This document shows, one piece after another, positions 28,805 to 37,423 of a stretch of DNA of 43,214 nucleotides (position 1 is its first letter; each line of letters opens with the position of its first letter). This DNA comes from an uncultured Eubacteriales bacterium. Its GTDB lineage: Bacteria; Bacillota; Clostridia; Christensenellales; UBA1242. Position numbers and translations under genes: made by a program. The notes beneath the pieces are model-generated. The model saw only the letters and a program-made list of their open reading frames with translations. It did not search any database and was not told the DNA's origin. The stretch is taken from the NCBI GenBank assembly GCA_900557645.1, contig USSZ01000004.1:1-43214 (forward strand). The letters run 5' to 3'.

Positions 28805-31306
28805 TTACTTACAATCAAATAGACTATCTCCCATGCTGACAGAAACTATTAAAGGAACTTTTAAAGAAACAACATTTTCCATTTCTGTTTTTAAAATAGA
28901 TTTAACCTTTTCTTCTTCTCCTGGATAAGTATCAATTATTAATTCGTCATGTATTTGTAATATTAATTGACTTTTAAGATTTTCTTTTTTTAAAGCATTA
29001 AATACTTTTATCATTGCAAGTTTGATAATATCTGACGCAGTTCCTTGTAAAGGCATATTCATTGCTACTCTTTCTCCAAAAGTTCGTATGTTATATTTTG
29101 AAGAAGATATCTCTGGAATTTTTCTTATTCTCCCAAATTTAGTTATAGAATAACCATGTTCTCGTGCAAAAGCAATATTATTATCCATAAACTGCTTTAC
29201 TTTAGGATATCTTGAAAAATAAGAATTTATATAATCTTTTGCTTTAGCACGAGAACTTTTAATATTTTGTGATAAACCATAATCACTTATTCCATAAATA
29301 ATACCAAAATTTACGGCCTTTGCATCTCTTCTTTGTGCTGAAGTTACTTCACTTAAATCAACTCCAAAAATATGAGACGCAGTTATTCTGTGGATATCTT
29401 TTCCTTCTCTATATGATTCTATAAGTTTTTCTTCTCCTGACATATCTGCAAGAAGTCTTAACTCAATCTGATTATAATCTGCTGAGATAATCTTTCCTTT
29501 TTCAAATTTTGAAACAAAAATTTTTCTTAAATTTTTACCTTCGTCATCTCTAGTTGGTATATTTTGAAGATTAGGCTCACTGCTAGATAATCTTCCTGTG
29601 CTAGTCAAAGTTTGGTTAAAGGTTGTATGAATAATATTCCCCTGTGTTTGACATAAATTTTTATATACATCTAAATAAGTGTTTTTCAATTTTGAATATT
29701 TTCTATATAATAAAATATTATTTACTATTGGAATATATCGAAGTTCATCAAGGACATCTGCACTTGTAGATTGTTTTTTGTTATTATAGGCCTTAATTCC
29801 CAATTTATCAAATAATACACCTGCAACTTGTTTTGGAGAATTAATATTAAACTCTTCATCTGCTTCAATATAAATTTCTTTAGTTAAATTTCTAATTTTT
29901 TCATTAAATTCATCTAAAAGGTTATCCAATTTTTTTTCATTAATTTTAAAGCCATTTTCCTCCATTTCAAATAAAATTTTTATTAAAGGTTTTTCAATAT
30001 TATCATATATATAGTCTAATTTTTTTTCATGAATTTCTTTTAGAGATTTTTTCATTTCTTCATCAAATTTTGATAACCCAATCTCTTGTTTTATTGTTTT
30101 ATTTCCTGCTTCCACCAAATATTTTGCTACACTTAAATCAAAAAAATTATTCAACTTTATTCCTAATTTTTTTAAAATATGCATATCTTCTTTTGCATTT
30201 TCTGTTATTTTCAATATTTTGTCATTTTCAAAAACTTTTTTTAACGAAAAGCATACATCTTCTAAAGATATTTGACTTTTAAACATATCATAATTTTGTT
30301 CTAAAAAATATATATAATTTCCAATATAAAATTCCATATTTTTCAAATTATAACTTAATTCTGACGATTTGAAATCAACAATTTTATTCAACCATTCATC
30401 ATCTATAACTTTCTTTTCGATTTTATCTTCTTTTACTTCCTCAATAGTTATATCTCTAAATAAATAAGGATTCTTGATCAACGAAGTAAAATCCCAATTT
30501 TTAAAAAAGATAAAAGTATCTTGGTCAAATGGAAAACTTAACTTACAATCTTTTATATCAAAATTTATTTCACAATTTCTATTTATAGTAGCCAATTGTT
30601 TTGATAAAAATGCCATATTTTTATCTTCTTCAAGTTTATCTTTTAATTTGCCTTTTATGTCTTGTATATGTTTATATACATTTTCAACGTTATCATATTG
30701 TTTTAACAATGTTAATGCTGTTTTTTCTCCAACCCCTTTAACTCCCGGTATATTATCAGAACTATCACCCATTAAGGCTTTTAAATCTATTATTTGATTA
30801 GGTCTTAATCCAAATAATTCGCCTATGTTTTCACTAGTAACTTTTTCTACTTCACTAACTCCTTTTTTAGTAAGCCAAACTTCAGTTTGGTCATCAATTA
30901 ATTGAAGTAAATCTCTATCTCCTGATAATATAAATTTAAATCCATTAAAATTTTTGCTAACTGTTCCAATTATATCATCTGCTTCAATGCCTGCTGATTC
31001 AATAATTTTAATTTTCATTGCTGAAAGCATATCTTTTATAACAGGAAATTGAGATAAAAGTTCTTCAGGAGTGGGCTTTCTCTGCATTTTATAATCACTA
31101 TACAATTCATTTCTAAAAGTTTTGCGAGCGTGATCAAAAGCAATTAAAATATGAGTTGGATTCTCCTGTTGTATAATCTTTATTAAAATATTTGCAAAAC
31201 CAAAAACAGCACCTGAAGGTTTTCCTTCATGATTAGATAAAAAAGGAAGAGCATAAAATGCTCTATTTGCAATACTATTTCCATCTACAATTAAAAATTT
31301 ATCCAT
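28805..31306 (-). CDS. polA: DNA polymerase I
   Basis: Pol I fills gaps and removes RNA primers. Domain order is 5' nuclease (LIVDGNSIANRAFYAL, then GVKGVGEKTALTLL), a degenerate 3'-5' exonuclease domain without the metal-binding acidic residues (as in Bacillus and Clostridium Pol I), and the polymerase: motif A ADYNQIELRLLA, motif B RRDAKAVNFGIIYG, motif C QIHDELI (His786-Glu788). The 833 residues are complete. The SD is weak (AAAGGT, 12 bases from ATG). Confidence 0.97.
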   Translation of the reverse strand: MDKFLIVDGNSIANRAFYALPFLSNHEGKPSGAVFGFANILIKIIQQENPTHILIAFDHARKTFRNELYSDYKMQRKPTPEELLSQFPVIKDMLSAMKIKIIESAGIEADDIIGTVSKNFNGFKFILSGDRDLLQLIDDQTEVWLTKKGVSEVEKVTSENIGELFGLRPNQIIDLKALMGDSSDNIPGVKGVGEKTALTLLKQYDNVENVYKHIQDIKGKLKDKLEEDKNMAFLSKQLATINRNCEINFDIKDCKLSFPFDQDTFIFFKNWDFTSLIKNPYLFRDITIEEVKEDKIEKKVIDDEWLNKIVDFKSSELSYNLKNMEFYIGNYIYFLEQNYDMFKSQISLEDVCFSLKKVFENDKILKITENAKEDMHILKKLGIKLNNFFDLSVAKYLVEAGNKTIKQEIGLSKFDEEMKKSLKEIHEKKLDYIYDNIEKPLIKILFEMEENGFKINEKKLDNLLDEFNEKIRNLTKEIYIEADEEFNINSPKQVAGVLFDKLGIKAYNNKKQSTSADVLDELRYIPIVNNILLYRKYSKLKNTYLDVYKNLCQTQGNIIHTTFNQTLTSTGRLSSSEPNLQNIPTRDDEGKNLRKIFVSKFEKGKIISADYNQIELRLLADMSGEEKLIESYREGKDIHRITASHIFGVDLSEVTSAQRRDAKAVNFGIIYGISDYGLSQNIKSSRAKAKDYINSYFSRYPKVKQFMDNNIAFAREHGYSITKFGRIRKIPEISSSKYNIRTFGERVAMNMPLQGTASDIIKLAMIKVFNALKKENLKSQLILQIHDELIIDTYPGEEEKVKSILKTEMENVVSLKVPLIVSVSMGDSLFDCK

Positions 31307-31423
31307 AATATTATTTTTACCTTTTTATTTTGATTATATAATTAAATTAAATAAAATATATTTTAAAAATATACAAAAACAAAATCATACATTTAAACAT
31401 TTTATTAAATCAAACATCTATTA

Positions 31424-31744
31424 TTAATTTAAAAATAACTTAAATATGGCCTCAGTATTATCATCTCCATTCATACCAAAAAGGCCTCTAAAAGCATCTG
31501 GTAGTGCTATTGTTAATATTAAAACAATTACTGCTACTACTAATAATACAAAAAATACTGTTTTTAAAGGACTTCCAAAAAAATTTATAGCAGCATATGC
31601 TAATGCAATGACTAGACCACCATAAATTGCGACATAATTTAATGCTTGAGCAACATTTTCAAGACCAACGATATTCACATAGCATAAAAATCCTATATAA
31701 ATTATTGTTAAAACTGCTAATATAAAATATAAAATTGATTTCAT
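31424..31744 (-). CDS. Small membrane protein, unknown
   Basis: A 106-residue protein with three predicted membrane helices (about 4-26, 38-57 and 62-82) and a short acidic tail. I do not recognise a family. AAGGAGG lies 4 bases before the ATG and a promoter is present at 31762-31791, so it is a convincing gene. It lies between the acyltransferase-like gene and polA. Confidence 0.75.
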   Translation of the reverse strand: MKSILYFILAVLTIIYIGFLCYVNIVGLENVAQALNYVAIYGGLVIALAYAAINFFGSPLKTVFFVLLVVAVIVLILTIALPDAFRGLFGMNGDDNTEAIFKLFLN

Positions 31745-31761
31745 AAATCCTCCTTTTTAAT

Positions 31762-31791
31762 ATTGTATCACAACAATCATTAAACGAACAA
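31762..31791 (-). promoter_or_regulatory. Putative promoter of the small membrane protein gene
   Basis: Minus strand TTGTTC (31786-31791), 18 bases, TACAAT (31762-31767), with an extended -10 (TGA). Confidence 0.5.
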
Positions 31792-31807
31792 GTTTTAAAT
31801 AAAAATG

Positions 31808-32884
31808 TTATTTGGCATTATCATTATTTTGTATATCATCATCTAATCCACGATCAAAAGATATCATTTTTTCTTTTTTTAACTTTGATTTTTTAATTTT
31901 ATCATCATATCTTTGTTTATTTTTTAAAGGTTTGATTTTTTTATTCTTTTTTTCTTCTTGTTTTTTTATTTTTTTCGCTTCTTTTTTCTTTTGTTTATTT
32001 TCTTTTTTGACTTTTTTCTTTATAAGTTTTTTAGGAATTGTTCCATCGTCAGGCATATTTTCTTTTAAATTATCAGGATTCGCAAGCAAATCTTGACATA
32101 ATTTCAAACTTTTCCCCATATATAAACCATCTGCTACACGCTCATCTAATGACATACCAAGGTTTAAAAATTTACCCAATTTTAATTCTTTGTTATTTTC
32201 AACATAAGGCTCTACCTTTTCTTTCCCCATTGACACAAACATCGTAGTAGTCCCAAAATTGTATAAATGATGATAAATATGTCCAAGTTTAATTGATTTT
32301 AAATTAGTAAGAAAACAACTTGTATGAAAAGGACTTGCTTTTATAAGAGATTTAGGAAGCAAACCATGTTTATCTGCCCAATTAACAAACTTCATCGCCC
32401 ATCTAAATAAGAAATCAGGTAAAGCAGTAAATTTTTTAGCAACCTTAGTCGTTCCATAAACAGCATCTTCCTTTAAATTATTTGCTATCTCTGTATCAAC
32501 AATTTGTTTTATTTCATTTAAATTTTCTTTACCTGTAAAATAAAATTTTAAAGTAACTTGTTCACCTTCATCTTCTAGTTTCTTTTTAATATCCATTGAC
32601 ACACTTATGTAATTTCTTTGATAAATAGTTCCTCTCATAATAAACCTATTAAGTTTTTTACGAGTATATAAAACCCTAACTATTGTCGCTATAACTAAAT
32701 GCATATAACTATAAGTATTACCATTTCTTCTCTCTCTCGCTATAAATTCATCCATTTTATCACAAGGTATTTTGACTGTTGTATAGTTTACTGCATCTAT
32801 TCTTTGAGGCATAAAAAATGGTTCTGCTTTATCTATAATATTCATTCCTTTAACTTTTTTACCATCACTACGATGTCCAAACAT
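31808..32884 (-). CDS. 2-oxoacid dehydrogenase acyltransferase (E2)-fold protein, catalytic His replaced
   Basis: A 358-residue protein resembling the catalytic domain of E2/CAT-type acyltransferases without a lipoyl domain. The trimer-fold features include FHTSCFLTNLKSIKLGHIYHH and TTTMFVSMGK. The active-site motif, usually DHRxxDG, reads SLDERVADG at 245-253: Asp252 is kept but His is replaced by Glu248, so classic acyl transfer is doubtful. Residues 284-345 form a very Lys-rich tail. The SD (GAGGAG) lies in the last codons of rarA, whose stop is 2 bases upstream. Function unknown. Confidence 0.72.
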   Translation of the reverse strand: MFGHRSDGKKVKGMNIIDKAEPFFMPQRIDAVNYTTVKIPCDKMDEFIARERRNGNTYSYMHLVIATIVRVLYTRKKLNRFIMRGTIYQRNYISVSMDIKKKLEDEGEQVTLKFYFTGKENLNEIKQIVDTEIANNLKEDAVYGTTKVAKKFTALPDFLFRWAMKFVNWADKHGLLPKSLIKASPFHTSCFLTNLKSIKLGHIYHHLYNFGTTTMFVSMGKEKVEPYVENNKELKLGKFLNLGMSLDERVADGLYMGKSLKLCQDLLANPDNLKENMPDDGTIPKKLIKKKVKKENKQKKKEAKKIKKQEEKKNKKIKPLKNKQRYDDKIKKSKLKKEKMISFDRGLDDDIQNNDNAK

Positions 32885-32886
32885 TT

Positions 32887-34158
32887 TTATAAATCTCCTC
32901 TAAATTTCTTTCTTATAATATTTTTTTCTTTCCCATTTTTACTTGGTATATAATAAATCCTATCTTTTAAAGAATCAGGCATATACTGTTGTTTGACATA
33001 GCCACCATAATCATGTGGATATTTATACTTACCATGACCATCACCATTTGTGCTGGGATGATTTTTTAAATGATTAGGAACTTTATTGTCAGTAAATTTC
33101 AAAGCATCTTCTTCTGCCATACTTAAAGCCTTAACAACAGAATTTGATTTCTCTGCTTCACACACATATATTATTGCATGAGTAAGAGGAATTAATCCTT
33201 CCGGCGATCCCATTTTCTCCAAAGCATACATAGCACTTGTTGCAAGAAGTAAAGCATTTGAATCTGCCATTCCAACATCTTCAGAAGAATGAGCAACAAG
33301 TCTTCTGGCAATAATCATTGGATCACAGCCTGCTTTTATCAATCTTTGACTATAATAAAGTGCTGCTTCAACATCACACCCTCGAAGACTTTTACAAAAT
33401 GCTGATAAGAAATCATAATACATATTTTCATCCATTGATAATGCTTTTCTATCTGTTGATTGCTCTGCCGTTTTTAAATCAATGTGAATTTTTTTATCTC
33501 TTGACATGGGTGTTGTCATTACTGCAAGTTCTAAAGAATTTAGTGCATTTCTTAAATCTCCTCCACAAGCATAAGCAATATAATTTAATGCATCTTCATC
33601 ACAATCAACTGGTAAATAACCAAGGCCTTTTTCTGTATCATTTAAAGCCTTTAATAAAGCATTTTTTATATCTTTTGAAGTTAACGACTTAAACTCAAAT
33701 ACTCTGCATCTTGAAACAATCGCTCTTGTCATTGAAGTATAAGGATTTTCCGTTGTTGTCCCTATAAAAAATATTGAACCATCTTCTATAGCCTCTAAAA
33801 CACAATCTGATTGTGCTTTATTCCATCTATGGCACTCATCTAGAATTAAAAAAGTATCTATACCCTGCATAGCCTTATCTTGTCTTGCTCTCTCAATAAC
33901 CTGTTTAGCATCACTAACGCCACTTGTAACAGCATTAAGTTTAACATAATTAGCCTTAAGTGTATTCGCTATAATATTTGCAAGAGTCGTTTTCCCAGTT
34001 CCGGGAGGTCCATAAAAAATACAACTACCTAATGTTCCATATTTGATAGCCCTATAAAGTAATGTATTTTTACCTACAATATGTTGTTGTCCAACAAAAT
34101 CATCAAAACTTTTTGGACGCATTTTTTCTGCTAAAGGAATTCTAACGTTGCTTTCCAT
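32887..34158 (-). CDS. rarA: Replication-associated recombination protein RarA/MgsA
   Basis: AAA+ ATPase related to clamp loaders that acts at stalled forks. PLAEKMRPKSFDDFVGQQHIVG opens the protein (given in part); Walker A GPPGTGKTT, Walker B LILDECHRW and sensor TTENPY follow, and the C-terminal MgsA domain contains RRLVAHSSEDVGMADSNAL and LPLTHAI-like residues. ATG 34158 (423 residues) is preferred to the TTG two codons upstream. No SD is visible before either. Confidence 0.95.
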   Translation of the reverse strand: MESNVRIPLAEKMRPKSFDDFVGQQHIVGKNTLLYRAIKYGTLGSCIFYGPPGTGKTTLANIIANTLKANYVKLNAVTSGVSDAKQVIERARQDKAMQGIDTFLILDECHRWNKAQSDCVLEAIEDGSIFFIGTTTENPYTSMTRAIVSRCRVFEFKSLTSKDIKNALLKALNDTEKGLGYLPVDCDEDALNYIAYACGGDLRNALNSLELAVMTTPMSRDKKIHIDLKTAEQSTDRKALSMDENMYYDFLSAFCKSLRGCDVEAALYYSQRLIKAGCDPMIIARRLVAHSSEDVGMADSNALLLATSAMYALEKMGSPEGLIPLTHAIIYVCEAEKSNSVVKALSMAEEDALKFTDNKVPNHLKNHPSTNGDGHGKYKYPHDYGGYVKQQYMPDSLKDRIYYIPSKNGKEKNIIRKKFRGDL

Positions 34159-34179
34159 ATTCAATCATATTTTACACTA

Positions 34180-35406
34180 CTAATCTGCAAATGACAAGTA
34201 AATTTCATTATTTTGTTTAAATATTTGTTTTGTAAGCAAAGTATAATTGAAATATTTCACATTATCAGCATATAAATAACAAGAATTATTGTGAACTATA
34301 AAAACACGTTTCCACCCGAAATTTCGGTAGAATTTAACTTCTTTCAAGCCTTTTATTTCTTTGTTTATTTGTTCACCTAATTCATTTTTTAATATGATGT
34401 TTTTTCTTAATTTTAACCATTCATTTTCACTTTCTTCATCTACATCAAAATTTTGCCATTTTCCCCAGATTTTTCGGGGTAAATAGAGATTAAAAACAAA
34501 ATCTTTTTCTTTATCATGAGATGATATTTTAACATCAAAAATTTGATTCATTTTTTGTTGAGATAATTGAAAAAAATAATCGATTTCTTTAGGAGAAAAA
34601 AGACAATATTTGGTTTCTCCAAAATTACAATAATATCTCTTTGTTACTAAAGGATAAAGTTGAATTTCTACGTTTAAGTGAATGCATGCGAATGTGCAAC
34701 TTTCTATTCCGTTCATATTAGAAAAACATATTTTAGCATCTTTAAAAAAATAATTAAAATATGCTTTTTGTTTATTAGTGAGATTTTCAATAATGACATT
34801 ATCTAAATTTTTCTTAAAGTAATAATAACCTCTTGGTAAAGGAATATTAATTTCAAAATCAATCTTTTTAATTTCTTTTTTAGTATTAATAAAATTAAAA
34901 CTAAAATTTTTACCATTTAATAAAAACTCTTTAATTTCTACAATTACTCCATCAATCATTATTTTTTTATAATTATAATATGGGTAATAATCTAAATCAA
35001 TCTTTTTATCATTTAATTTTATATATTCACCCTCTAATTTATTTTTATAATCAGAATGAGTAACATAATTTATATTTAAGGCATCTAAAGTATAGAATAA
35101 ATTTGAACCCATTTCATTTTCATTAAACTCAAATGTATCTTTTAATTTATTCAATTTTTTAGATGAAATTTCTGTTTCTTTTAAAAGAATTAAATTAAAA
35201 TCTACCAACTTTTTAGCCTGCAAAAAAGCAGTATAAAAAACCTTATCCAGCGTTCTTTTAAATATAAAAATAGGCAATGAAATATTTATACCAACTGCTT
35301 CAAGTAATGAATAATCTATATTATCGTTATTCAGATTTGGAGAGTGATATTTAACTTTATTTATAATCAATTCTTTTATTTTCTCTATATACTCTTTTTT
35401 ATTCAT
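34180..35406 (-). CDS. Unknown 408-residue protein between rarA and rnpB
   Basis: Not recognised. A soluble-looking protein without signal peptide or membrane helices, rich in Tyr, Phe, Asn and Lys. Notable words are LPRGYYYFKK near the middle, FGETKYCLFSPKEIDYFFQLSQQ and LYLPRKIWGKW in the C-terminal half, and four Cys in the region around AKICFSNMNGIESCTFACIH and RYYCNFG. ATG 35406 is chosen because the frame upstream runs through the rnpB terminator. No SD or clear promoter is visible, so it may be expressed by read-through from rnpB. Confidence 0.7.
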   Translation of the reverse strand: MNKKEYIEKIKELIINKVKYHSPNLNNDNIDYSLLEAVGINISLPIFIFKRTLDKVFYTAFLQAKKLVDFNLILLKETEISSKKLNKLKDTFEFNENEMGSNLFYTLDALNINYVTHSDYKNKLEGEYIKLNDKKIDLDYYPYYNYKKIMIDGVIVEIKEFLLNGKNFSFNFINTKKEIKKIDFEINIPLPRGYYYFKKNLDNVIIENLTNKQKAYFNYFFKDAKICFSNMNGIESCTFACIHLNVEIQLYPLVTKRYYCNFGETKYCLFSPKEIDYFFQLSQQKMNQIFDVKISSHDKEKDFVFNLYLPRKIWGKWQNFDVDEESENEWLKLRKNIILKNELGEQINKEIKGLKEVKFYRNFGWKRVFIVHNNSCYLYADNVKYFNYTLLTKQIFKQNNEIYLSFAD

Positions 35407-35481
35407 ATTGTAATTATTGACATACTGTTTTAATTTAAACCAAAAATTAAAAACATATATTTCAAAATTTAAATGATAAAA

Positions 35482-35507
35482 TAAAAAACCAGCCAATCAA
35501 GGCTGGT
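35482..35507 (-). terminator. Terminator of rnpB
   Basis: Stem ACCAGCC / GGCTGGT (arms 35488-35494 and 35501-35507, 6-base loop) followed by a T6 run on the minus strand. Confidence 0.92.
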
Positions 35508-35829
35508 AGTTATGCTATAAGCCGAGTTCTGTATTTGACAATCATCTATCTAGTCCCATTGTTGCCAATAGGTTCAAGCGGTTCTCAAGAGCGTGAGAGA
35601 ACAAGCACTATTGCTCTTTAGACCTTGCATCAGGTGGGGTTTACAGAGCCTCAACTATCCCTAATTGAGCGGTAGTCTCTTACACTACCTTTCCATCCTT
35701 ACCTAAAAATTAGGCGGTTTATTTCTGTTGCACTTTCCCTAGAGTCGCCTCCGCTGGCCGTTAACCAGCACCCAGTTCTCTTGATGCTCGGACTTTCCTC
35801 ATTTTTAAAATGCGATTGTCTGCATAACT
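35508..35829 (-). ncRNA. rnpB: RNase P RNA (A-type)
   Basis: Catalytic RNA of RNase P, which matures tRNA 5' ends. On the minus strand it begins AGTTATGC, pairing with the terminal GCATAACT (P1). It contains the conserved GAGGAAAGTCCGAGC (P4 5' strand, CRI), GGTAAG, and near the 3' end ACAGAACTCGGCTTATA (CRV and P4 3' strand). Length about 322 nt. Note that YlxR/RnpM, a protein modulator of this RNA, is also encoded in the window. Confidence 0.97.
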
Positions 35830-35835
35830 ATTATA

Positions 35836-35864
35836 ATATTACTTTAAATAAATAAAAATGTCAA
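35836..35864 (-). promoter_or_regulatory. Promoter of rnpB
   Basis: Minus strand TTGACA (35859-35864), 17 bases, TAATAT (35836-35841); the predicted start falls on the first base of the RNA at 35829. The -35 box lies within the terminator hairpin of the upstream gene. Confidence 0.8.
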
Positions 35865-35883
35865 TGCTTTTGAAGCATTGACA
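35854..35883 (-). terminator. Terminator of the DisA_N-domain gene, overlapping the rnpB promoter
   Basis: 11-bp perfect stem TGTCAATGCTT / AAGCATTGACA (arms 35859-35869 and 35873-35883, 3-base loop), then T5 on the minus strand. The 3' arm includes the rnpB -35 box. Confidence 0.85.
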
Positions 35884-35896
35884 TACAAATAAAATA

Positions 35897-37264
35897 TCAA
35901 CCTACGGTAAATAGTGTTTTTACTCTTCCATTTTTTCTATCAGGATAAAATGCTTTTATTATTCCATCTTGTGATATTTTTATCGCTACTCCATATTTAG
36001 ATAATGTTGTAGCCGCAGCAAGACGACCTCCACCTTCACTTCCTGCCTCAATTTTTAAAATCGCACCAACTGCAATAATTGTTCCATCACTATCAATTAC
36101 AACTGCACCATCCATACTTACAAGTTCTTGCCTAAGTTTTCTGCTTAATTCATGAAATGGTCTATTGTTTATAATTCTTCTGATACATTGTGCTTTTACA
36201 CACTTTTGCTCGTTTAAAAATGTTAAATAAGGGACATTGTACATTGCCTCTACACTTGATAAATTCTGAAGATTATAAAGTTTACCAGCATTTTCAAGTT
36301 CTTGTTGTTTTTTTATTTCAAAATAACGCTCATCAACTATATCATGGGCATTTATATGAACAAGTGCACTTTCAGCACTATCTTTATTAAGATAAACTAT
36401 ACAACCACCACAATAAGCAAAGGAAGCATCTAATGCAGTATAATATATCGAACGTCTAATATCTTTTAATGAATAATTTCCTCTATACGAAAGTAATTGA
36501 ATTACTTCCTCATGTGAATAAATATTCCAATTCCCAGAACGTTTAGCAAACAATAAATTACGATTTTTAAAAATTAAGAAATCACCATTTTTTGTAAGAA
36601 CTATACCAATTCTTTTTTCATTACAATATCTTGCAATCATTTCATACTCATAAGGGGAAATACTAGGAACTTTTTTAACCTTATTCATTTGGACATATCC
36701 TATAAGATTACCCTTTTTATCAAACTCTATATAAGAATCTACCCCATCAGATAAAAGTGCAAAAAAATCTTTATTCATAATATTTGTATAATTCAACACT
36801 TCTTCTTGATCGCTATTATCCACTCCTAGATTAATTATTATACCTACAGCAACTTTATTCCCCTCGTATGTTCTTGCCCCCCATTTTTCAAGTTCATTTA
36901 TAATACCAAACATACTGTTTACCGTGTCAGCATCACAAATACTAGAACATATAGATTTTTCAATAGCATTTTCTTGAAGAACAGCCATATAACTATCATC
37001 ATCAACACCTAAAGCAGAAATTTTATCAATTTCTGCCATAATTGCTTTAAGTAAATTTACTTCAAATGTTTGAAATGGTTGACCTCTTTTTAATATTAAT
37101 CTATATTCATCTAATTTAGAAGGTTTAATAAGTAAAGTATTTCTTTTTCCATACGCAACTTCACTATCCCTTGAAGAAGACTCTTCTTCTCCATCTATAA
37201 ATGACCCAGTAAATAGAGGCAAAATTAATTTATCGACCACTTTATAAAACTCTTGCTTTTCCAT
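35897..37264 (-). CDS. DisA_N (diadenylate cyclase-like) domain protein
   Basis: A 455-residue protein. The C-terminal part (about 275-455) looks like a diadenylate cyclase (DAC) domain: AYCGGCIVYL, then the DGA motif (SMDGAVVID, Asp about 385) and, where active enzymes have GTRHRAA, the sequence GGGRLAAAT (about 411-419), followed by GVAIKISQDGIIKAFY. The second motif thus keeps Gly-x-Arg but lacks the His, so c-di-AMP synthesis is uncertain. The N-terminal 275 residues are probably a sensory region (EKWGARTYEGNKVAVGIIINLG). ATG 37264 has GAGG 5 bases upstream. It lies between sigK and rnpB. Confidence 0.65.
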   Translation of the reverse strand: MEKQEFYKVVDKLILPLFTGSFIDGEEESSSRDSEVAYGKRNTLLIKPSKLDEYRLILKRGQPFQTFEVNLLKAIMAEIDKISALGVDDDSYMAVLQENAIEKSICSSICDADTVNSMFGIINELEKWGARTYEGNKVAVGIIINLGVDNSDQEEVLNYTNIMNKDFFALLSDGVDSYIEFDKKGNLIGYVQMNKVKKVPSISPYEYEMIARYCNEKRIGIVLTKNGDFLIFKNRNLLFAKRSGNWNIYSHEEVIQLLSYRGNYSLKDIRRSIYYTALDASFAYCGGCIVYLNKDSAESALVHINAHDIVDERYFEIKKQQELENAGKLYNLQNLSSVEAMYNVPYLTFLNEQKCVKAQCIRRIINNRPFHELSRKLRQELVSMDGAVVIDSDGTIIAVGAILKIEAGSEGGGRLAAATTLSKYGVAIKISQDGIIKAFYPDRKNGRVKTLFTVG

Positions 37265-37314
37265 ATACACCTCTAATTTATAAACAACATTTAATAAAAA
37301 TGTAAAATTAATTC

Positions 37315-37352
37315 AAAAAACTTGAGAAAATCAATAAAAATCTTCTCTTCAA
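37315..37352 (-). terminator. Hairpin with T6 run after sigK, in the leader of the DisA_N gene
   Basis: Minus strand TTGAAGAGAA ... TTTTCTCAA (arms 37343-37352 and 37322-37330, one bulged A, one G-T pair), followed by TTTTTT at 37315-37320. It may end sigK transcription or attenuate the downstream gene. Confidence 0.5.
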
Positions 37353-37356
37353 ATAT

Positions 37357-37385
37357 AGTATATAATTATTTTTTTTAATAAACAA
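37357..37385 (-). promoter_or_regulatory. Putative promoter of the DisA_N-domain gene
   Basis: Minus strand TTGTTT (37380-37385), 17 bases, TATACT (37357-37362). The start would fall at the foot of the hairpin at 37315-37352. Confidence 0.5.
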
Positions 37386-37423
37386 GAATTTTTTTCAAAT
37401 TTTAATTTAAATTTTTAAAAATT

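Noticed and set aside
30070..30797. Plus-strand open frames within polA, smc, infB and others
   Set aside because: They are antisense shadows: rich in Phe, Leu and Ser from AT-rich complement, without SD or family features.
35407..35496. N-terminal extension of the unknown gene to 35496
   Set aside because: It starts with TTG inside the rnpB terminator hairpin and has no SD.
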